Notes: generated by a model from the letters alone, not told the origin. A DNA stretch of 64,000 bases from Apostichopus japonicus (GCF_037975245.1 NC_092578.1:15110321-15174320), one strand, 5' to 3'. Positions 38,413-50,961 are shown, counted from the stretch's first letter. Translations and numbers: made by a program.

Positions 38413-41400
38413 CTGTAAATGGAAGATAATAAACCAACTATGTTGGAGCAAAACTAAGAATATGTATATTAATCAATTTTGTACACAGACACTCATAATC
38501 AAATGATCCCTGTTCTTAGTTCATTGGGACGCAGAGAAGTCCGGGTTATCCCCAGATATATTTATATTGCTTGGACGCGGTATTACCTCTGACGTAACCT
38601 GGGTAAAAGCTTTCAAAGAATGTAACATTCAAAATTAGTATACTATTTTATTTGGCATGGACAGAATCCTCAGAAAAAGAAGGGAACAAAATCAAGATGG
38701 AGTTCGATTACCGGTTAATTTCCCCAAGAATAAATCAGTTAACCGGTTTGCATTAAAGAAAAATGTAAAAGGTCACCAAAGACAACAAGATTTTTACAAA
38801 ATGTTTTGTAACGTCAAACCTGTTACGTAAATTACATGAATACTTACTCCGCTTTGTCTAACTCACTGAGCAGAGTTGTGACGTCACTCTCACGATCCGC
38901 CAAATCACGGCTAATCCTTTTGAATTCTTCCTCCCTCTCCGCGACAATCGCCTGTAATCTTTCCATTTCCTGCTCGTTCCACATATTTTTCTTTTTCATT
39001 TGTATGAAATTCATTTTTGCATGAGTCTTAACACGCTCCGCTTCTTTTAACTGCATAGCTCTGTGCATTGCGTGAACATCGTTTTTCCTCATCGATGAAG
39101 CTTGATGAATCCATTGCTGCAATTCGCTCTCCAACTTATCCTTACTACTAACAAGTTCACCATTTTCTTTCTTGAGTTGTATCAAATCGTTGTTAGTTTT
39201 GTATAAGTCTTTCTTCAACCAACGAATCAACGATCTCATCTCCTCCTGCTCCTTGGTCTTCTCATTCAGTTCTCCTTTAAGTTGCGTCACTCTGACGTCA
39301 CGATCAGATGCTACGTCATTATCTGACAAAAGACCCTTGTCTCGCTTCGATGTTAACAACCCATCGGTCTTCACATGCATCCTGTGTTTCATTTTATCGT
39401 ATTGTTGCCTAAGGTGAGCATGTTTGTCCTGTAGATTTAAGAACCTCTTTTGCAATTGTTTGTTATTCTGACGTAAGTGATCTGCTTTATATTCTGAATC
39501 TTTCTGAAGATCAATGTTAGTCTTTTCCAGACGTTTTATTTGTTCCCCAAGTGCAATCAACTCATCTATATTCTCCTTGTTTTGCTGTACAAGTACCCGT
39601 CCGACAGGATGGGTGAACTGATTCTTGTGAATCATATATTGATCAAGTTCACATATCAGAAAAGAAAGCTGTGAATGTGAACCCTTGTCTATGTCATGCA
39701 TTTCTTCTCTGTGTTTCATGAAAGACCCTCTGTGTTCCTCTGCTCTTTCAGATTGCATTTCTTCTTGGTCTTGTTGCAAGCCGGTACTGTTACATTTCTG
39801 GAGGAGATCAATCAGTTTCTTCTTTGCTTCTTCATTTTCCTCTCTAAGTGTTTGGCTGTTCCTTACAAGAACGTCGTAGTTACATCTTGTCTGGCTAAGT
39901 TCCTTTTTGTACTTAGACTCATACCTTACTTTTTCTTGTTGAAAGGTTGCTGTTAATTCTTCAATGACAGCGTTACTGCAGCAGGTCTCAAGGAATAAAC
40001 GAACTTGCAGCAGTTCGTGTTCTTCTGTTAAATTCTTCATCTCGTTCAATTGTCTTTGTAGTTCGTCTGCTTTCAGTTTGAATTCATTCTCTCTCGATAC
40101 AGCCTTCTTCAGAACCTCGATCTGGCTGAGGGATTCTTGCATTTTCTGTTCATAGCACTTCAGTTTGTGTTCTTTCTCCTCAACCATTTTGCTGTAATAC
40201 TCTGCCATGCTGTCCATCTGATGTTGCAATTGAGACTTCTCTTTGTCAAGATTTTCCTCCAGCTGTTTAATCTCACCCATGTATTGCGTTATTTTCATCT
40301 CATGGATCATCTCCATCTCCCTGCTGTGTTCCATAAAATCTGCGTAAGACTGATTCAATTCTTCCAGCTTATTCTGCAGCTCGTTCTTTTCTCCGATTAC
40401 TTTCTCCGTAATAATCATTCCGTCTCCGATCTTCATCTCGTATTCTCTTTCAAGGTCCTTCAGTTCATCCTGATGAAACAGTATTTGTTCTTTCAATGTA
40501 TATTCTAGTGCTTTCATCCCGGACTGAAGACTTTGAATTAATTCATCTTTGGCAACAATCTGAGAATCCATTCGTCTTTTCATGCAAGTCATCTCCTCTT
40601 CGTGAATCTCTCTAATGACTTTTGCCTCTTCACTATGAATCTTTCTTTCTGAAACAAACTTTTCTTCCATGGTCTTTACATCCGATTCGAGGTACTGCAT
40701 GTTAGCTTCATGCTCGGCATTAACAGTAGTAAAGTCCTGTTTAACTTTCTCCAGATTTTTCTCTAAAACCTTCATAGTCTTCTTTAGACTCCGGTTATTG
40801 TTTCGCAATGATGTAAGTTCTTTCTTAGCGTTGCTTAGCTCGTCAGTGACTTTAAAAACAACGCTTTTGCTCTTGTTTAAAGTAATGGCCATGTTTTCCA
40901 TCTCTTTCTTGTACCTCTCACAATCTCTCTCCTTTATGAGAAGCATTTCTCCCCATTGCTTGCGTAGGGTTTCCTCTTGCTCACAAAAGAACTGCCTCTG
41001 GGATCTCAGTTTTTCCTCCAGATTCTTAACTCCGGATTCAAGAAAAGACTTTTCAGCTTGTAGTTTATCTTTGAATCTCAAAGAAGTCTGCAGATCGTAC
41101 TCGGTCTTATCAGCAGTAATCTGGAGTGACGTCATTTCGATCTTGAGCTGCTGGTTGTCTTCCAGTAATGACGTCATTTTGGTGTTAGCGTTGTTGAGCT
41201 CCGAGGTGACGATATCTAAGGTCTGACTATTTTCTCGTAATAAGTGAGTCATGTTCATCTCCTTCTTCTTGTGTCGTTGACACTCCTGCTCCTTAGCAGC
41301 AAGTCTGTCATTCCACCTCGAGTCGGTCTCCTTGAGCTGATTCTCCAGCTCTCGACACTGTACGGTCATTGACCCGAGGTCATCCTTCATTACTCGACGC

Positions 41401-43695
41401 GCGGCAGAATTGGCTTTTACCTCTTTGCCGAAACTGGTCACAGCTTTCTTAAGGATCGTCTGATCCCGTTGCTTGATTTTCAGCTGAAATGCCATATCGT
41501 GATGGATCTTCACCACTTGACGGCTTTCTTCGCTAAGCCGATTTAGGACGCGTATGACGTCATCCCGCTCTCGGTGATGGCTGACCGATCGCTTTTTGAA
41601 TATTCCACGCTGAGCCTTTTCAAACTTTAGAAGTTTCTTGTGTACGAGTTCGGCGATGGTTTGGTTGCAGAGAGCGACTGTTGCACGCAGTTCTTCGGTA
41701 GGTGAGCTGATTAAAATGAAAAGAATAGAAGCAACTATTAACAGTAACTTCCTTATACGATTGTGTCGCCATTAACTTCCTTATGGAGCACTGTTGTTAC
41801 CTTAGCATTATTGGAATCCTACCAAACTGAACTGATCATGTGTCGTTTTGAAATTTATACAAGAATTACGATACATTATAATTGACAAAATAGTTATATA
41901 TGACAGAACCGCATAAATAACGCTTAAAGGCTGGAAAGTGGAGGAGACCAATTCTTTCTCCTTAATTTAAAGATATCCCATCTCACCTTTGTTGACTCTC
42001 TTGCAGTTGTTGTTCCTGGTCGGTTGGTTGGTCCTCCAAGGTGGTGGTGGTTGAAGGAAGTGGAATGGAGTGGTTGTTGTTGTTAGAAGGCACAGAAGGG
42101 AGACCGGAAGATCCCTCCACTAACACCCCGTCCACGAAAACTAGGTCATCTAGGTAGACGATGACCTGTGAAAGAGGAACAAAGAATGTCCTGCCTTTGA
42201 ATAATTTGAAAAAAAAAGCAACTGGTGTTTGTTTTATAAATATTTCCAGTTACTAATAATGACCAAATTTATGATCTCCTCTACGACATTTTCATGACTG
42301 ATATGGTAAATAAAATAACTATAAACTCTTTCCCGAAATATCATGTCTTTGAAAATACTAGCAATTTTGGTGCCCCGCTTAATTTGTGCACATCATCGGT
42401 AAACTTATAGTCTTGACTACGACTAGTTTTTTCATGAGCCCACAGAACATACAGAAGGTTAAAGGGACAACGAATTATCAAATTTCAAATCAAATATAAC
42501 GCAGAATAATAACACTCATTAGTCTAAGACTCATCTTCATAACTTGTCACAATGCTAAGATGTAACCATTTTTGCATTTATTCCATTGTATTGTGATGAC
42601 AACATTGCCCAATATTATGATATATCATAATTGAACTAGACATCCATTATTTCTGTCCTGATACAGTAAACACATGGGCGTATGAGCAAAATTTGATTTA
42701 TTTCTTTGAGAGGGGAGTGGGTGGGGAGCTGTAACGATAATTCATAATGTGAAACATATTACGCATGATTGCTTTATCGTATCCCTGGCTACTCCTTCCC
42801 CACTCTATACGTGCATAACTCCAATCAGGATATACATTACCGGTACTGATCTAGTTGCTTCGTACATAGATTAATTATAGACTATATAATAATTAATCTA
42901 TGCTTTGTGTTCGTGATTACGCCCTCAAGTTCCTATTCAAACCACCGGCGCCATGATATTGGTTATGATTTGTTGTTTCTAAACACACTATGCATAATGG
43001 TATATCTTACAACATTGAGGAAACAAAACATGAACACTTTTGCGACCTTTTGGTGACCTATGATTATCAACATCGTAACAACGACCAAACGCAGGCCAAA
43101 TTCGGACGAACCGATATGCGACCATCATTGTATGTTATAATATCATTATTATATACATTATGCATGTGTATAGTTTGACGAAATTTGGCGTTCCAAGGCT
43201 ATGAGATAGAGGTAAAATCGGTCAAATTTATCTACAAACTCATCAATAAAGCTTGACTTAACGAGGATTAATAATTTAGCTCATATGACGTCACGCCGAT
43301 TATTAGATGTAGACGATAATTCAAAAGCAGTTGCAAATTGCCCCCCCCCCCCCCACCTCCAGTTAAAGAGTTGAGATATTGTAGCCGAATGTACTCTCTT
43401 CCTTCTAGTAATATGTCGAGCTATTTACCTTTGCTCACCACAGCTGATGATATTCTATCTACAACCGTGTTACTCCCGTGTTGCTAGTAGATGCCCGGTC
43501 CAAGACTAAGCTAAGAAACATATATGAGAAGTATTACAAGCATCATATACTGACCTTATCATTGTCCATAGGTTGGACTTCAAAATCACCAAACTTGATG
43601 CGGAGCGAGTCATCGCTCAACGTATCACAGCCGGGAAATCCCCATGCGACGTTGTTATTCGCAGGTTCGCTTGGTTTCTGAATAAATTCAGACAT
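38298..43695 (-). CDS. long coiled-coil protein, copy B (1,097 aa)
   Basis: Four exons with the same structure as copy A: 43555-43695, 41987-42165, 38848-41706 and 38298-38412, 3,294 nt in total and fully open. Exon 3 has exactly the same length as in A. The protein has an N-terminal globular part (WGFPGCD, FGDFEV, VIVYLDDLVFVDG), a short Thr/Ser/Asn linker one residue longer than in A, then charged coiled coil to the end. By hand count of the 890 residues from the shared Met in exon 3, about 95-100 differ and there is no indel. Both copies therefore look maintained as proteins. Function and family are not recognised. Confidence 0.85.
38848..41706 (-). CDS. coiled-coil gene B, exon 3 (main coiled coil)
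   Basis: 2,859 nt, identical in length to A. Starts SPTEELRATVALCNQTIAEL after an AG acceptor and ends GA at donor GTAAGT. Open throughout. Confidence 0.95.
41987..42165 (-). CDS. coiled-coil gene B, exon 2
   Basis: 179 nt, three more than A through one extra ACC-type codon in the Thr run (PSTTTT). Acceptor CAG, donor GTGAGA. Confidence 0.8.
42166..43554 (-). other. intron 1 of coiled-coil gene B
   Basis: 1.39-kb intron. Near 42676 a stretch (ATGGGCGTATGAGCAAAATT, then G-rich) resembles the left end of the element at 12782-13234, so it probably carries a decayed fragment of that family. No exon is recognised. Confidence 0.5.
43555..43695 (-). CDS. coiled-coil gene B, exon 1
   Basis: 47 codons, MSEFIQKPSEPANNN to QPMDNDK, donor GTCAGT. 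Differs from A at only two residues (NNN for NNI; CDT for CDA). Confidence 0.75.
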
Positions 43696-44105
43696 AATCG
43701 CTTTGAATGCTCCGAAAAGTAAAAGTGTAGCAAGTACGCAAACTTTAAGAATCGATGTGTTGACATCTAATGTGTGATAACTGTTACTAGGTACCACAGC
43801 ATATTTTCCTCCTTATGAAACTTACAGTGACGCAACAGTGACGCATTTTACCTCACGCAGAAACTGGCGTATGAACTGATCTAATGCGCGATGTAACACA
43901 TGTAAGGAAACTTTTGATTAACACATACCATTAGCATTTCTAGAGGGAATAGGGCAGGGCCAAAGGGATTGCGTCAAGGCGCTGACTATATGATCTCTCG
44001 ACGTACGCAGCATTAAAAAACAAACGCGCAAAACAAGAGACTTTGATATGCGCGCATCTGCGTCACACACGATCATATATGGCTACAAAGGTTTTGACGT
44101 CACGA
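43696..44105 (-). promoter_or_regulatory. upstream region of coiled-coil gene B
   Basis: Aligns with the proximal part of the A and C upstream regions, including the tandem TGACGC half-sites (about 43827-43845) and the palindromic CRE at 44095-44102. Unlike A and C, no 28-bp array follows; the alignment ends just past the CRE. Confidence 0.55.
44095..44102. promoter_or_regulatory. palindromic CRE (TGACGTCA), promoter B
   Basis: Same 8-mer and same downstream context as in promoters A and C, although the sequence around it has drifted. Confidence 0.55.
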
Positions 44106-44216
44106 ATTACTTCGCATGCAACTGGAAATTTTACGGTGGTAAAGAACGACAATGTTCTCGTGATGTTATTTAACTTAGCAACTACGAATAATCGTAAATA
44201 TAAAGAGGTTAAAATA

Positions 44217-44494
44217 TGAATTCGAATTCTTGATATCTCGAATTCAATTTTTGATATCACTAATTCAAATTTGGATATCTCTAGTTGTATTCCCGATATC
44301 TCGAATTCAATTTAGGATATCCCTAAATCGAATTCTTGATATCTCTAATTCAATTTTGGAATCTCGAATTCGAATTCTTGATATCTCGAATTCAATTTCT
44401 GATATCTCAAATATGTTGAAATTATTGATATCTGGAAATGCATTAGAGATATCTGAAAATGAATTAGAGATATCCAAAAATGAATAAGAGATAT
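44217..44494. repeat. GATATC-rich fold-back minisatellite
   Basis: Degenerate units of about 22-23 bp built on GATATCTCGAATTCAATTT, with GATATC (EcoRV site) in most units. In the right part the units flip to AAATGAATTAGAGATATC, the complement of the left units, so the array can fold on itself. The 85-residue open frame across it (repeated ISNSI/ISRIQF) follows the repeat and is not supported as a gene. Confidence 0.8.
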
Positions 44495-47319
44495 CTGTAA
44501 TTGCTGAATAAATGTGAGCAATTAATTTTGGTGCGAGAACTATACGCCGATGGTGACGGAATTATGATAGATGGCCTTATTTATGAATACAGAGTTAGAT
44601 TATTCGTTGGACAGACTGTCAATTCTGGTGATTCTTCATCTGTAGGTGATGATTTATTTATAAATACAAACATGAGTCGCACCTTGATGTTTTAGTAGGT
44701 AGTCGAAAGTTTCTTTTTTGGGGGGCTGGGTATGGGTTGGGTGACTGTGCTAATTTGATGATGTATGGTTACATTATCTCTCCCGCATATTAAATGGTTC
44801 TTTACACAGTGAGAGTTTAATATCATCTGACATTCGGTCCGAATTATAAAGTTATATCAGACGAATTGTGGCAGCTGTGTCGATGAGAACAATTGTCTTA
44901 TATACTAATTTGTTGTATGGCAGTAGTGTGACTTAAGCGTAGTGTATGAGTAATTGGTACAGATTGGCTATATACTCCAGAAGCGAATCACGATAGGATT
45001 TAGGGAAATCATACATTAAAGCTGGACGCACATGTACTGCCCTGACTGCAAAGAATTAAACTCAATGTGTCCGTCGATTGCGTCGAGACCCAAACTCCTA
45101 GAACTGACATCCCTGCCGGCTCCTCAACAACACTGAACAACTGCTTAATTGCACTGGTGGGGTCTTAGGGGAAAGGCGCTGGAAGCTTTAGCATTTGAGC
45201 ATTTGGTGATAATTCTCGTTCTCTCATAACAGCTCAGTTAGAACAGAAACACAAATCAGAAAGCGGAATTACAATTCTCTGGAAAGTTTTCTAAACCCTG
45301 GTGGAGATTCTGGTGACTTCAGCTGCAGCAGTTGCAGATATTATCTTAGTGGCGTAACGATGAGCCTGGGGGCCTCCGACTATTGGCCCAAATGGGCCCC
45401 TATCAGGAGGTCCAAGCAAGGGCGTCCGCAGAAATTTTCACAAGGGGGAAGGGAGAATCAGTAGGTCATGTAGGTGTAACACACTACTCGATACTATCTA
45501 AGCGGAGCGCCACAGCCGTTGGCGGAGAGCGTACCACGATTTGTTTTGGCCAAAAAATACTCCTAGATCGTTGGAAAAGACACTTCCCGTTCAGGTTGCA
45601 TTTACACATCGGTTATTTTAAGATCTCATGTCTTAGGATTTTGACTTTCAATAATTTCAGTAGTGCATTATGGGTCCGTATGCAATGAACATAACTAGAG
45701 AACTGTTGGTTGGGTGAAATCATTGAAATGTCAAATGTTTAACTTTTCTTCCTTCAATTTATGATTTTCGAGGGGGGGGGGGGAGGGGGTGGGCAAGTGG
45801 TGTTGACTGAGCAAATTACAAATTGTGCCTGACTGATTTAGGTATAGGGGATGTAGTAGGATAAAAAAAAATTATAAAGGAGGGGTGCGACTACAGGCTC
45901 GGTGAATGTAAATCCCATTCAATAAGATTTGATGTATTCTGAGGCATATTTTGACAATAAATTAGGTCTATAATCAATATTATATAAATATTGATAAATA
46001 TATATATATATATATATACATTCATATATGCAACGTTGTGCTAGTATAACATTAGCGCAATTATGCAGCTTATCGACACGATGAATCTTACGGAACTTTG
46101 TTCGTGAGATTTTATTTGATTCTACGGATGCTCATCAGCTAATTTCCAATTGCCAACAATCTCCTATTCTTATGAGGTGTACACCCCCCTCCCCCCAAAC
46201 ATACACACAAAATTTATAGTAACTATTATTTGTAGATTCTAAGAGTATATTTCTAGCCATAAAGAAACAAAATTATACTATTGGAGAGTCATCATGTGTA
46301 AACGTATGACTACAGACTATTTAGGTAATTTTCAGCCCCCCCCCCTTCAAAACAAAAATCCACCGATCACGTGATTCCATGCCAAATTAATATTTATGAC
46401 GTAAAGGTACAATTCCCGTCACCAAAGAATAAAAATGAAAAAGGCATAAAGTCAACCGTTACAGAGATTAAAACGTTTATCAGTAGTCCGGTGAGTTCGA
46501 TATTTCTGCCAAAAATTATTTTAAGCAAATTGTCGAGCTATACGTAACTAGATATTTTAAACCGAATATCATTGCAAAGAAGAAAGAAACGTGGGAAGAT
46601 TGGTTAATCAGTTGTTGTATTTTGCATTTTATATTGCAAGTATTTTAATGTTTTGTACTTGATATGTTGATATCCTATAGGCAAGCCGTTGTTTTATATC
46701 AAAATGATGTATGTCATTTTGGTATTACATTCATGGATTGTGACTTTCACTTTGTATCAAACTTGTTTCTTCTGCTCAATCTTAAATTGAAATGGAAAAG
46801 AGTAGGCACCACAAGAAAGCTACGATTATTTTTATATTTGCTGCTTTAACTAAACAGTGATTCCTAATAATAATTAGGGAACAAATCAATTACAATAATT
46901 TAAAGCTATGCATGACATTCATTCTAAAATGCCCGACCATGAGTGTGTGTGAGACTACGGGAATGACGAATCTATTTCATCTGATTAGTGTGTTAAGAAG
47001 TTATAGATTCAGACCACTGACGCCGAACCACTAAGGCGAAGCCATTTAAGGATAATTTCCTTATGCTTATACCACTCTATACTGTTCTTCCAAGGCATGC
47101 TGCAAATCACTCGTACTGACAGTATGAAGAGTTCCTAATCTTTCTATGATAGAAATATGATATTCATACTGTTCATACTGTCAGTAGGAGTGCTTCCAGG
47201 CACTGGATGTTATTACAGTATATGAATAGCCTAGCTGTAGTGAAAAACGTAATGTGTCACAAATACTTGAAACCTTGCTTCTTTGAAAGGCTCCTATATA
47301 AGATTCAAAAACAACTTAC
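44495..47319. other. spacer without recognised gene
   Basis: Contains transposon-end-like sequences near 45351 (GTGGCGTAACGATGAGCC) and 45419 (AGGGCGTCCGCAGAAATTTT) next to G runs at 45772-45790, and a short TA microsatellite at 45998-46018. An inverted repeat lies at 47098-47200. Downstream exons of the Ig-like gene may lie here, but I could not identify one. Confidence 0.4.
47098..47200. repeat. imperfect inverted repeat (fold-back)
   Basis: GTACTGACAGTATGAA (47113-47128) is complementary to TTCATACTGTCAGTAG (47172-47187) at 15 of 16 positions. The flanks (CACTC / GAGTG, TGC / GCA) extend the arms to about 30 bp around a 45-bp loop. It could be a small MITE remnant. Confidence 0.6.
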
Positions 47320-48115
47320 CAGGATTTGATTTTGTCATTTCCCAAAAACAACTATCTGAGTAAACATTGACGGACATGAACTCCAACTGTCTCTGGGTAG
47401 CAACACATCCGACTGTTGAATTACCTTCACAATAGGTAATGGAAATAGTTACCTCACTATGGATGCCGTCATCGGAATAATGTGTCTCAAAGGTACACTC
47501 ATTTGGTTCAATAACCTTTATGTCTATGACGGGATATGCGTTAGGAATCGAACACGTTAGTTTATAGCCATTGCGATTATCCAAAACTGAAGTCAGATCT
47601 TGAAATTCACAAAGAAGAGGTGCAGACGGCTGATAAATTGTGACAAGACGGTAGGTATGATGAAGGATATGTACATTGTCATACAAGCCATAATAATCTA
47701 TCACCGACACACGATACGTTCCTGCATCTTCTGCCTGAAGGCCTAGGATTCCAAAAGCGAAATCATAAAAGTACATTGGATTCTCTCTATGTGAGTATTC
47801 CACTTGAAAAATATAACGGTTCACTATATGAGCTTTATCAGACCAAAATATTTCACTGTACGACAAAATAGGCCTACTATGAGATGAGTCTTCATTTTGG
47901 GATGTGCCGGTGTAGTTAAATTGTAATTTCATTATGTATATTTTGTATGTATAAGAGAAAGAAAAAGTTGGAAATGAGAAGTCACAGCCTACAACCGCAT
48001 AACAGTCTGTTGTTCTGACAGATGGTTCATGTTGACAATGAATTTCACAATCACTTCCCTCCGAAAATGACGATAAAAAGAGGAAAAACGATAACAACAA
48101 AAGTAAAATCTCCAT
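47320..48115 (-). CDS. immunoglobulin-like secreted or membrane protein, first exon (partial gene)
   Basis: One open exon of 796 nt (265 codons plus one base) ending at donor GTAAGT, so the gene continues to the left. The chosen start MEILLLLLSFFLFL gives a clear signal peptide of about 20 residues; the upstream in-frame leader is less likely. A V-type Ig domain follows, with paired cysteines near its start and the Y-corner AEDAGTYRVSV, where the usual Cys after Tyr is replaced. A second Ig-like domain begins after PSAPLLCEF, with YKLTCSIPNAYP and later STVGCVAT. Sequons (NYT, NST) suggest glycosylation. No transmembrane segment is seen in this exon. Receptor or secreted immune-type molecules have this architecture; the specific family is not recognised. 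Confidence 0.7.
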
Positions 48116-48746
48116 ATTGACGTATAAAACCTTAATAACGAAAGGTAACACGGTACGTTATTCCGTTCCTTTCGGATTACAGGCCCACTTTGCACATACA
48201 TCCGCTGTTCATCTTGGTTTGGCAAATGCAATGCAAGTATTCTCCAACAAGCTCTCCCAAATCTCGGAGCATATATACTTAGTGCGCTGTGTAGTGCAAT
48301 ATAGTTTTTTTTTTTATATTACCAACTATTTGGTTTTCTTTCAAACCATGGTATTAATCAAGTTTTCTGAGTGGAATAGACCGATATTGTTAAAATAAGG
48401 TTATAGTCCCAAAATATGACTAGGATGTGTCAGGCTCATGCAGCCTACAGAGAAATGACATCCTCCGTTAGTGGTTACGACCAATGCAGGATATATAACA
48501 GCCACGGTAGTGTATGAACTGAGATTCTCCGCTCGACAATTGTAGAGTAACACATATCCAGTGTCAATGTCAATATTTCTGTTAATTTAATGCTCTTAAT
48601 CGTTTGTGAAGGTATCCAATGTTAACTATATATTATTCTTTCCACCGCAGTTTCAATTTTATATACAAGCCCAAGTGTATACCTATCTATCCATCTATAT
48701 ATAACTGAAGTGAGTTGGAAAATCCAGAGCAGAGAAAAAACTTCCA
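48116..48746. other. region upstream of Ig-like gene
   Basis: Contains a T10 run at 48305-48314 and AT-rich sequence that could hold the promoter of the minus-strand Ig-like gene. No specific element is supported. Confidence 0.4.
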
Positions 48747-48817
48747 GCCCCCACCGGGATTCGAGCCCGGGCCTCCCGCTTTATATGCGGACACCCTAAC
48801 CACTAGGCTATGGACGC
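48747..48817 (-). pseudogene. tRNA-like pseudogene, apparent anticodon ATA
   Basis: The minus strand folds as a cloverleaf. Acceptor GCGTCCA/TGGGGGC has one G-G mismatch and a T-G pair. A-box is TAGCCTAGTGGTTAGG, anticodon stem TCCGC/GCGGG has loop ATATAAA, and T arm CCGGG-CTCGAAT-CCCGG is perfect. The loop places ATA at the anticodon, not a standard animal Tyr tRNA (GTA). With the mismatched acceptor, a tRNA-derived SINE head or a pseudogene is more likely than a working tRNA. Confidence 0.6.
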
Positions 48818-50961
48818 TGATTGTATGTCCAAAGGAAGGTCGTTATTTCACTGTAGGCGTTTGTCACCTGTATCGAACAATACTAGTTCTGTTGTGGTGA
48901 CACACCCTAGAGAACAAACATGATGCTAACCAACTCGAAATCATTTGTGATTCCGAAAGCCGGATCTCAAAAGAGATAGGCCTATACTTTGAACAGACTT
49001 TTGTTTATGAAATGGAGGTAAACGACAAAGGCAAATGAATATCACATCATTTGAAATTGTAGTTAGTTGCAAGAACAAAGCGAAATAGAAAGTGATTAAT
49101 CAAGAATGAAATCCCTGTAAATGACTTTTTTGTTTGTTTTTTGTTACAAGTGTATACGTAGACAGGCGACAAGGGTAATTGGTTTTCTTTAAAATATCAT
49201 TATTTTTGTAACCTTCATTGATAGACCACAGCATGAATTTTGGTTTCGAAACGCTGAGTGTGTGTCTGTTTGTGTAGGCTATGTATGTATGAATGTGTGT
49301 AGAGGGAAGAGTGTATTCAATGATGCAATGCGGCGCAAAATGGATTATCTGATTGTCGGGAATAATACTCGAGTTTTTAAGTGTTTATTCATTTAACATG
49401 AACATTGTTATACAAAGACATGTAAGTCAACCAGAATGCAAAATGCTTTGAGGATTCACTAGACTTCTGATTGAAGATAACCAGAAATAGCTGTAACACT
49501 ATAATTGGTCCGAAACACTATTTTGATGTGCACTTACACTATGGCATGGTTGACCACAGGTCAGTCTACTGTACCTGGCAATACACAACTCCACCAAAAA
49601 CAATAGGGGACTTTTGTACTCAATGTCATGCAGTTTTAAAAACTACTCGCCATTTGGCGACCGTGACCAAAATTCTACTCGCCAAAACGCAAACTTCACT
49701 CGCCACTATGACTGCTGTTCAAATCTCCATAGTACAGATCTACAACATCAATACTTTCTATGAACAAAGGCACTTAGGCAGGGTACACGGTGCTGCGTAT
49801 TTGCACATTGCAAAGTTATGTAGAATTTTTTGGCACCAAACGTAATTTATGAACAAAGCATGAGAAGAAGCCTCTTGTCTGTGGTAGAGATTAATATGTA
49901 TGCTGAATACGATACAAGTTTCGATCTCGGTCATCAGCTGCCAATGTGAATATTGTTTGTCATATATAACTCAATGCTTTATGCTGTATTACTTGCATTG
50001 AGGTATGTTGTTCATCCTGGCTATACGCTACTGTACAGCCTAGTGTGTCACATTAATATTCTTGTAGTGTCATCGAAACCGCACTGCAGTTTTGCTGTCT
50101 GTTTACTTCTTTGGTTACATCACTGCGTGAGCAAAGTCGTCGTTTGTACCACTGAATTTCGAAACTGCGATGGGAGTGTGACGGCATATTTGTTGGTGGT
50201 CTGTGGAGTGACGATAACTTTTACGATCTTTGAAGCTCTGTCGATAGGCCCGAAGCTGAAATGTTTCCTTTTCCTACTTCGAAAGCAGCGTTGGCATTGG
50301 TTCTTCGCAACGTAAATGTAAGTTATGAACTTCGAAGGCACCTTTTTCTTATAGACCTAGTTGTGCGAAATTCGTTATTTCGGCACTATACACAGGCTTT
50401 ACCCACAATGAGTAAGTACTAAGTCGCACTCAAAGAATGAGAATTGTCCGAAAACATGTTAATATTGATGCTGATCGAAGTTAGCTCTATTATGTACAAT
50501 ACTGACTTCGAGAATTGGGCTGTCATACGAATAGGAAAAGGTATCATGTTATTCACCCATTAGCCGGACAAATAAAGTGTATTGCCCTCATTTAATGGTA
50601 AGTCATTTTTCATCCGACTCTGGGCAAACAACATGAACCATTCTCTTATGCCCCAGCAGCTGGCCTGAAAAGAATTGCATGAAAGCCATTGGATAGAACA
50701 TTGGTCCTTGAAGGATTACCTGTTTCTGACCCTATGCTTTCTGAAAAGAATGTAATATGAATAGAGAATACCGTTCACTTTGAACCTCCAGTGCTTTGCA
50801 CTGCATCAACAAGTGTGAAAATTGTGTTACTCTGCACCTTCTTAGCTCAGCAGAGTGATTGGTAAAAATCAATTACTAGATATATAGCATGGCAAACATT
50901 GCCAATATAGTTGTAGATGTTGCGCTGTTTGAATGGTGCACACTTTCTGCGTATGAATATG
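48818..50961. other. spacer without recognised gene
   Basis: Several 60-120-residue open frames exist but lack splice-consistent partners or recognisable motifs. ACTCGCCA-type short repeats occur at 49645-49705. Nothing is supported as a gene. Confidence 0.4.

Larger units (their letters stand above)
37611..44105 (-). repeat. segmental duplication unit B
   Basis: Same-orientation copy of 14299-21240. It begins GCCGATTGAACTCCAATC and loses similarity shortly after the conserved CRE near 44102, where copies A and C continue towards their arrays. Confidence 0.85.

Noticed and set aside
40669-41226. 185-residue plus-strand frame opposite gene B
   Set aside because: The matching stretch in A is broken by stops. 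The minus-strand exon explains the composition.
44230-44487. 85-residue frame with repeated ISRIQF/ISNSI
   Set aside because: It follows the GATATC repeat array exactly and has no other support.
45349-45905. Transposon between GTGGCGTAACGATGAGCC and the GACTACAGGCTC stretch
   Set aside because: The ends are only partly complementary and no target duplication could be found, so no element was called.
49471-50341. Open frames of 73-124 residues in the spacer
   Set aside because: No domain, no consistent splice partners, no coding-like composition.
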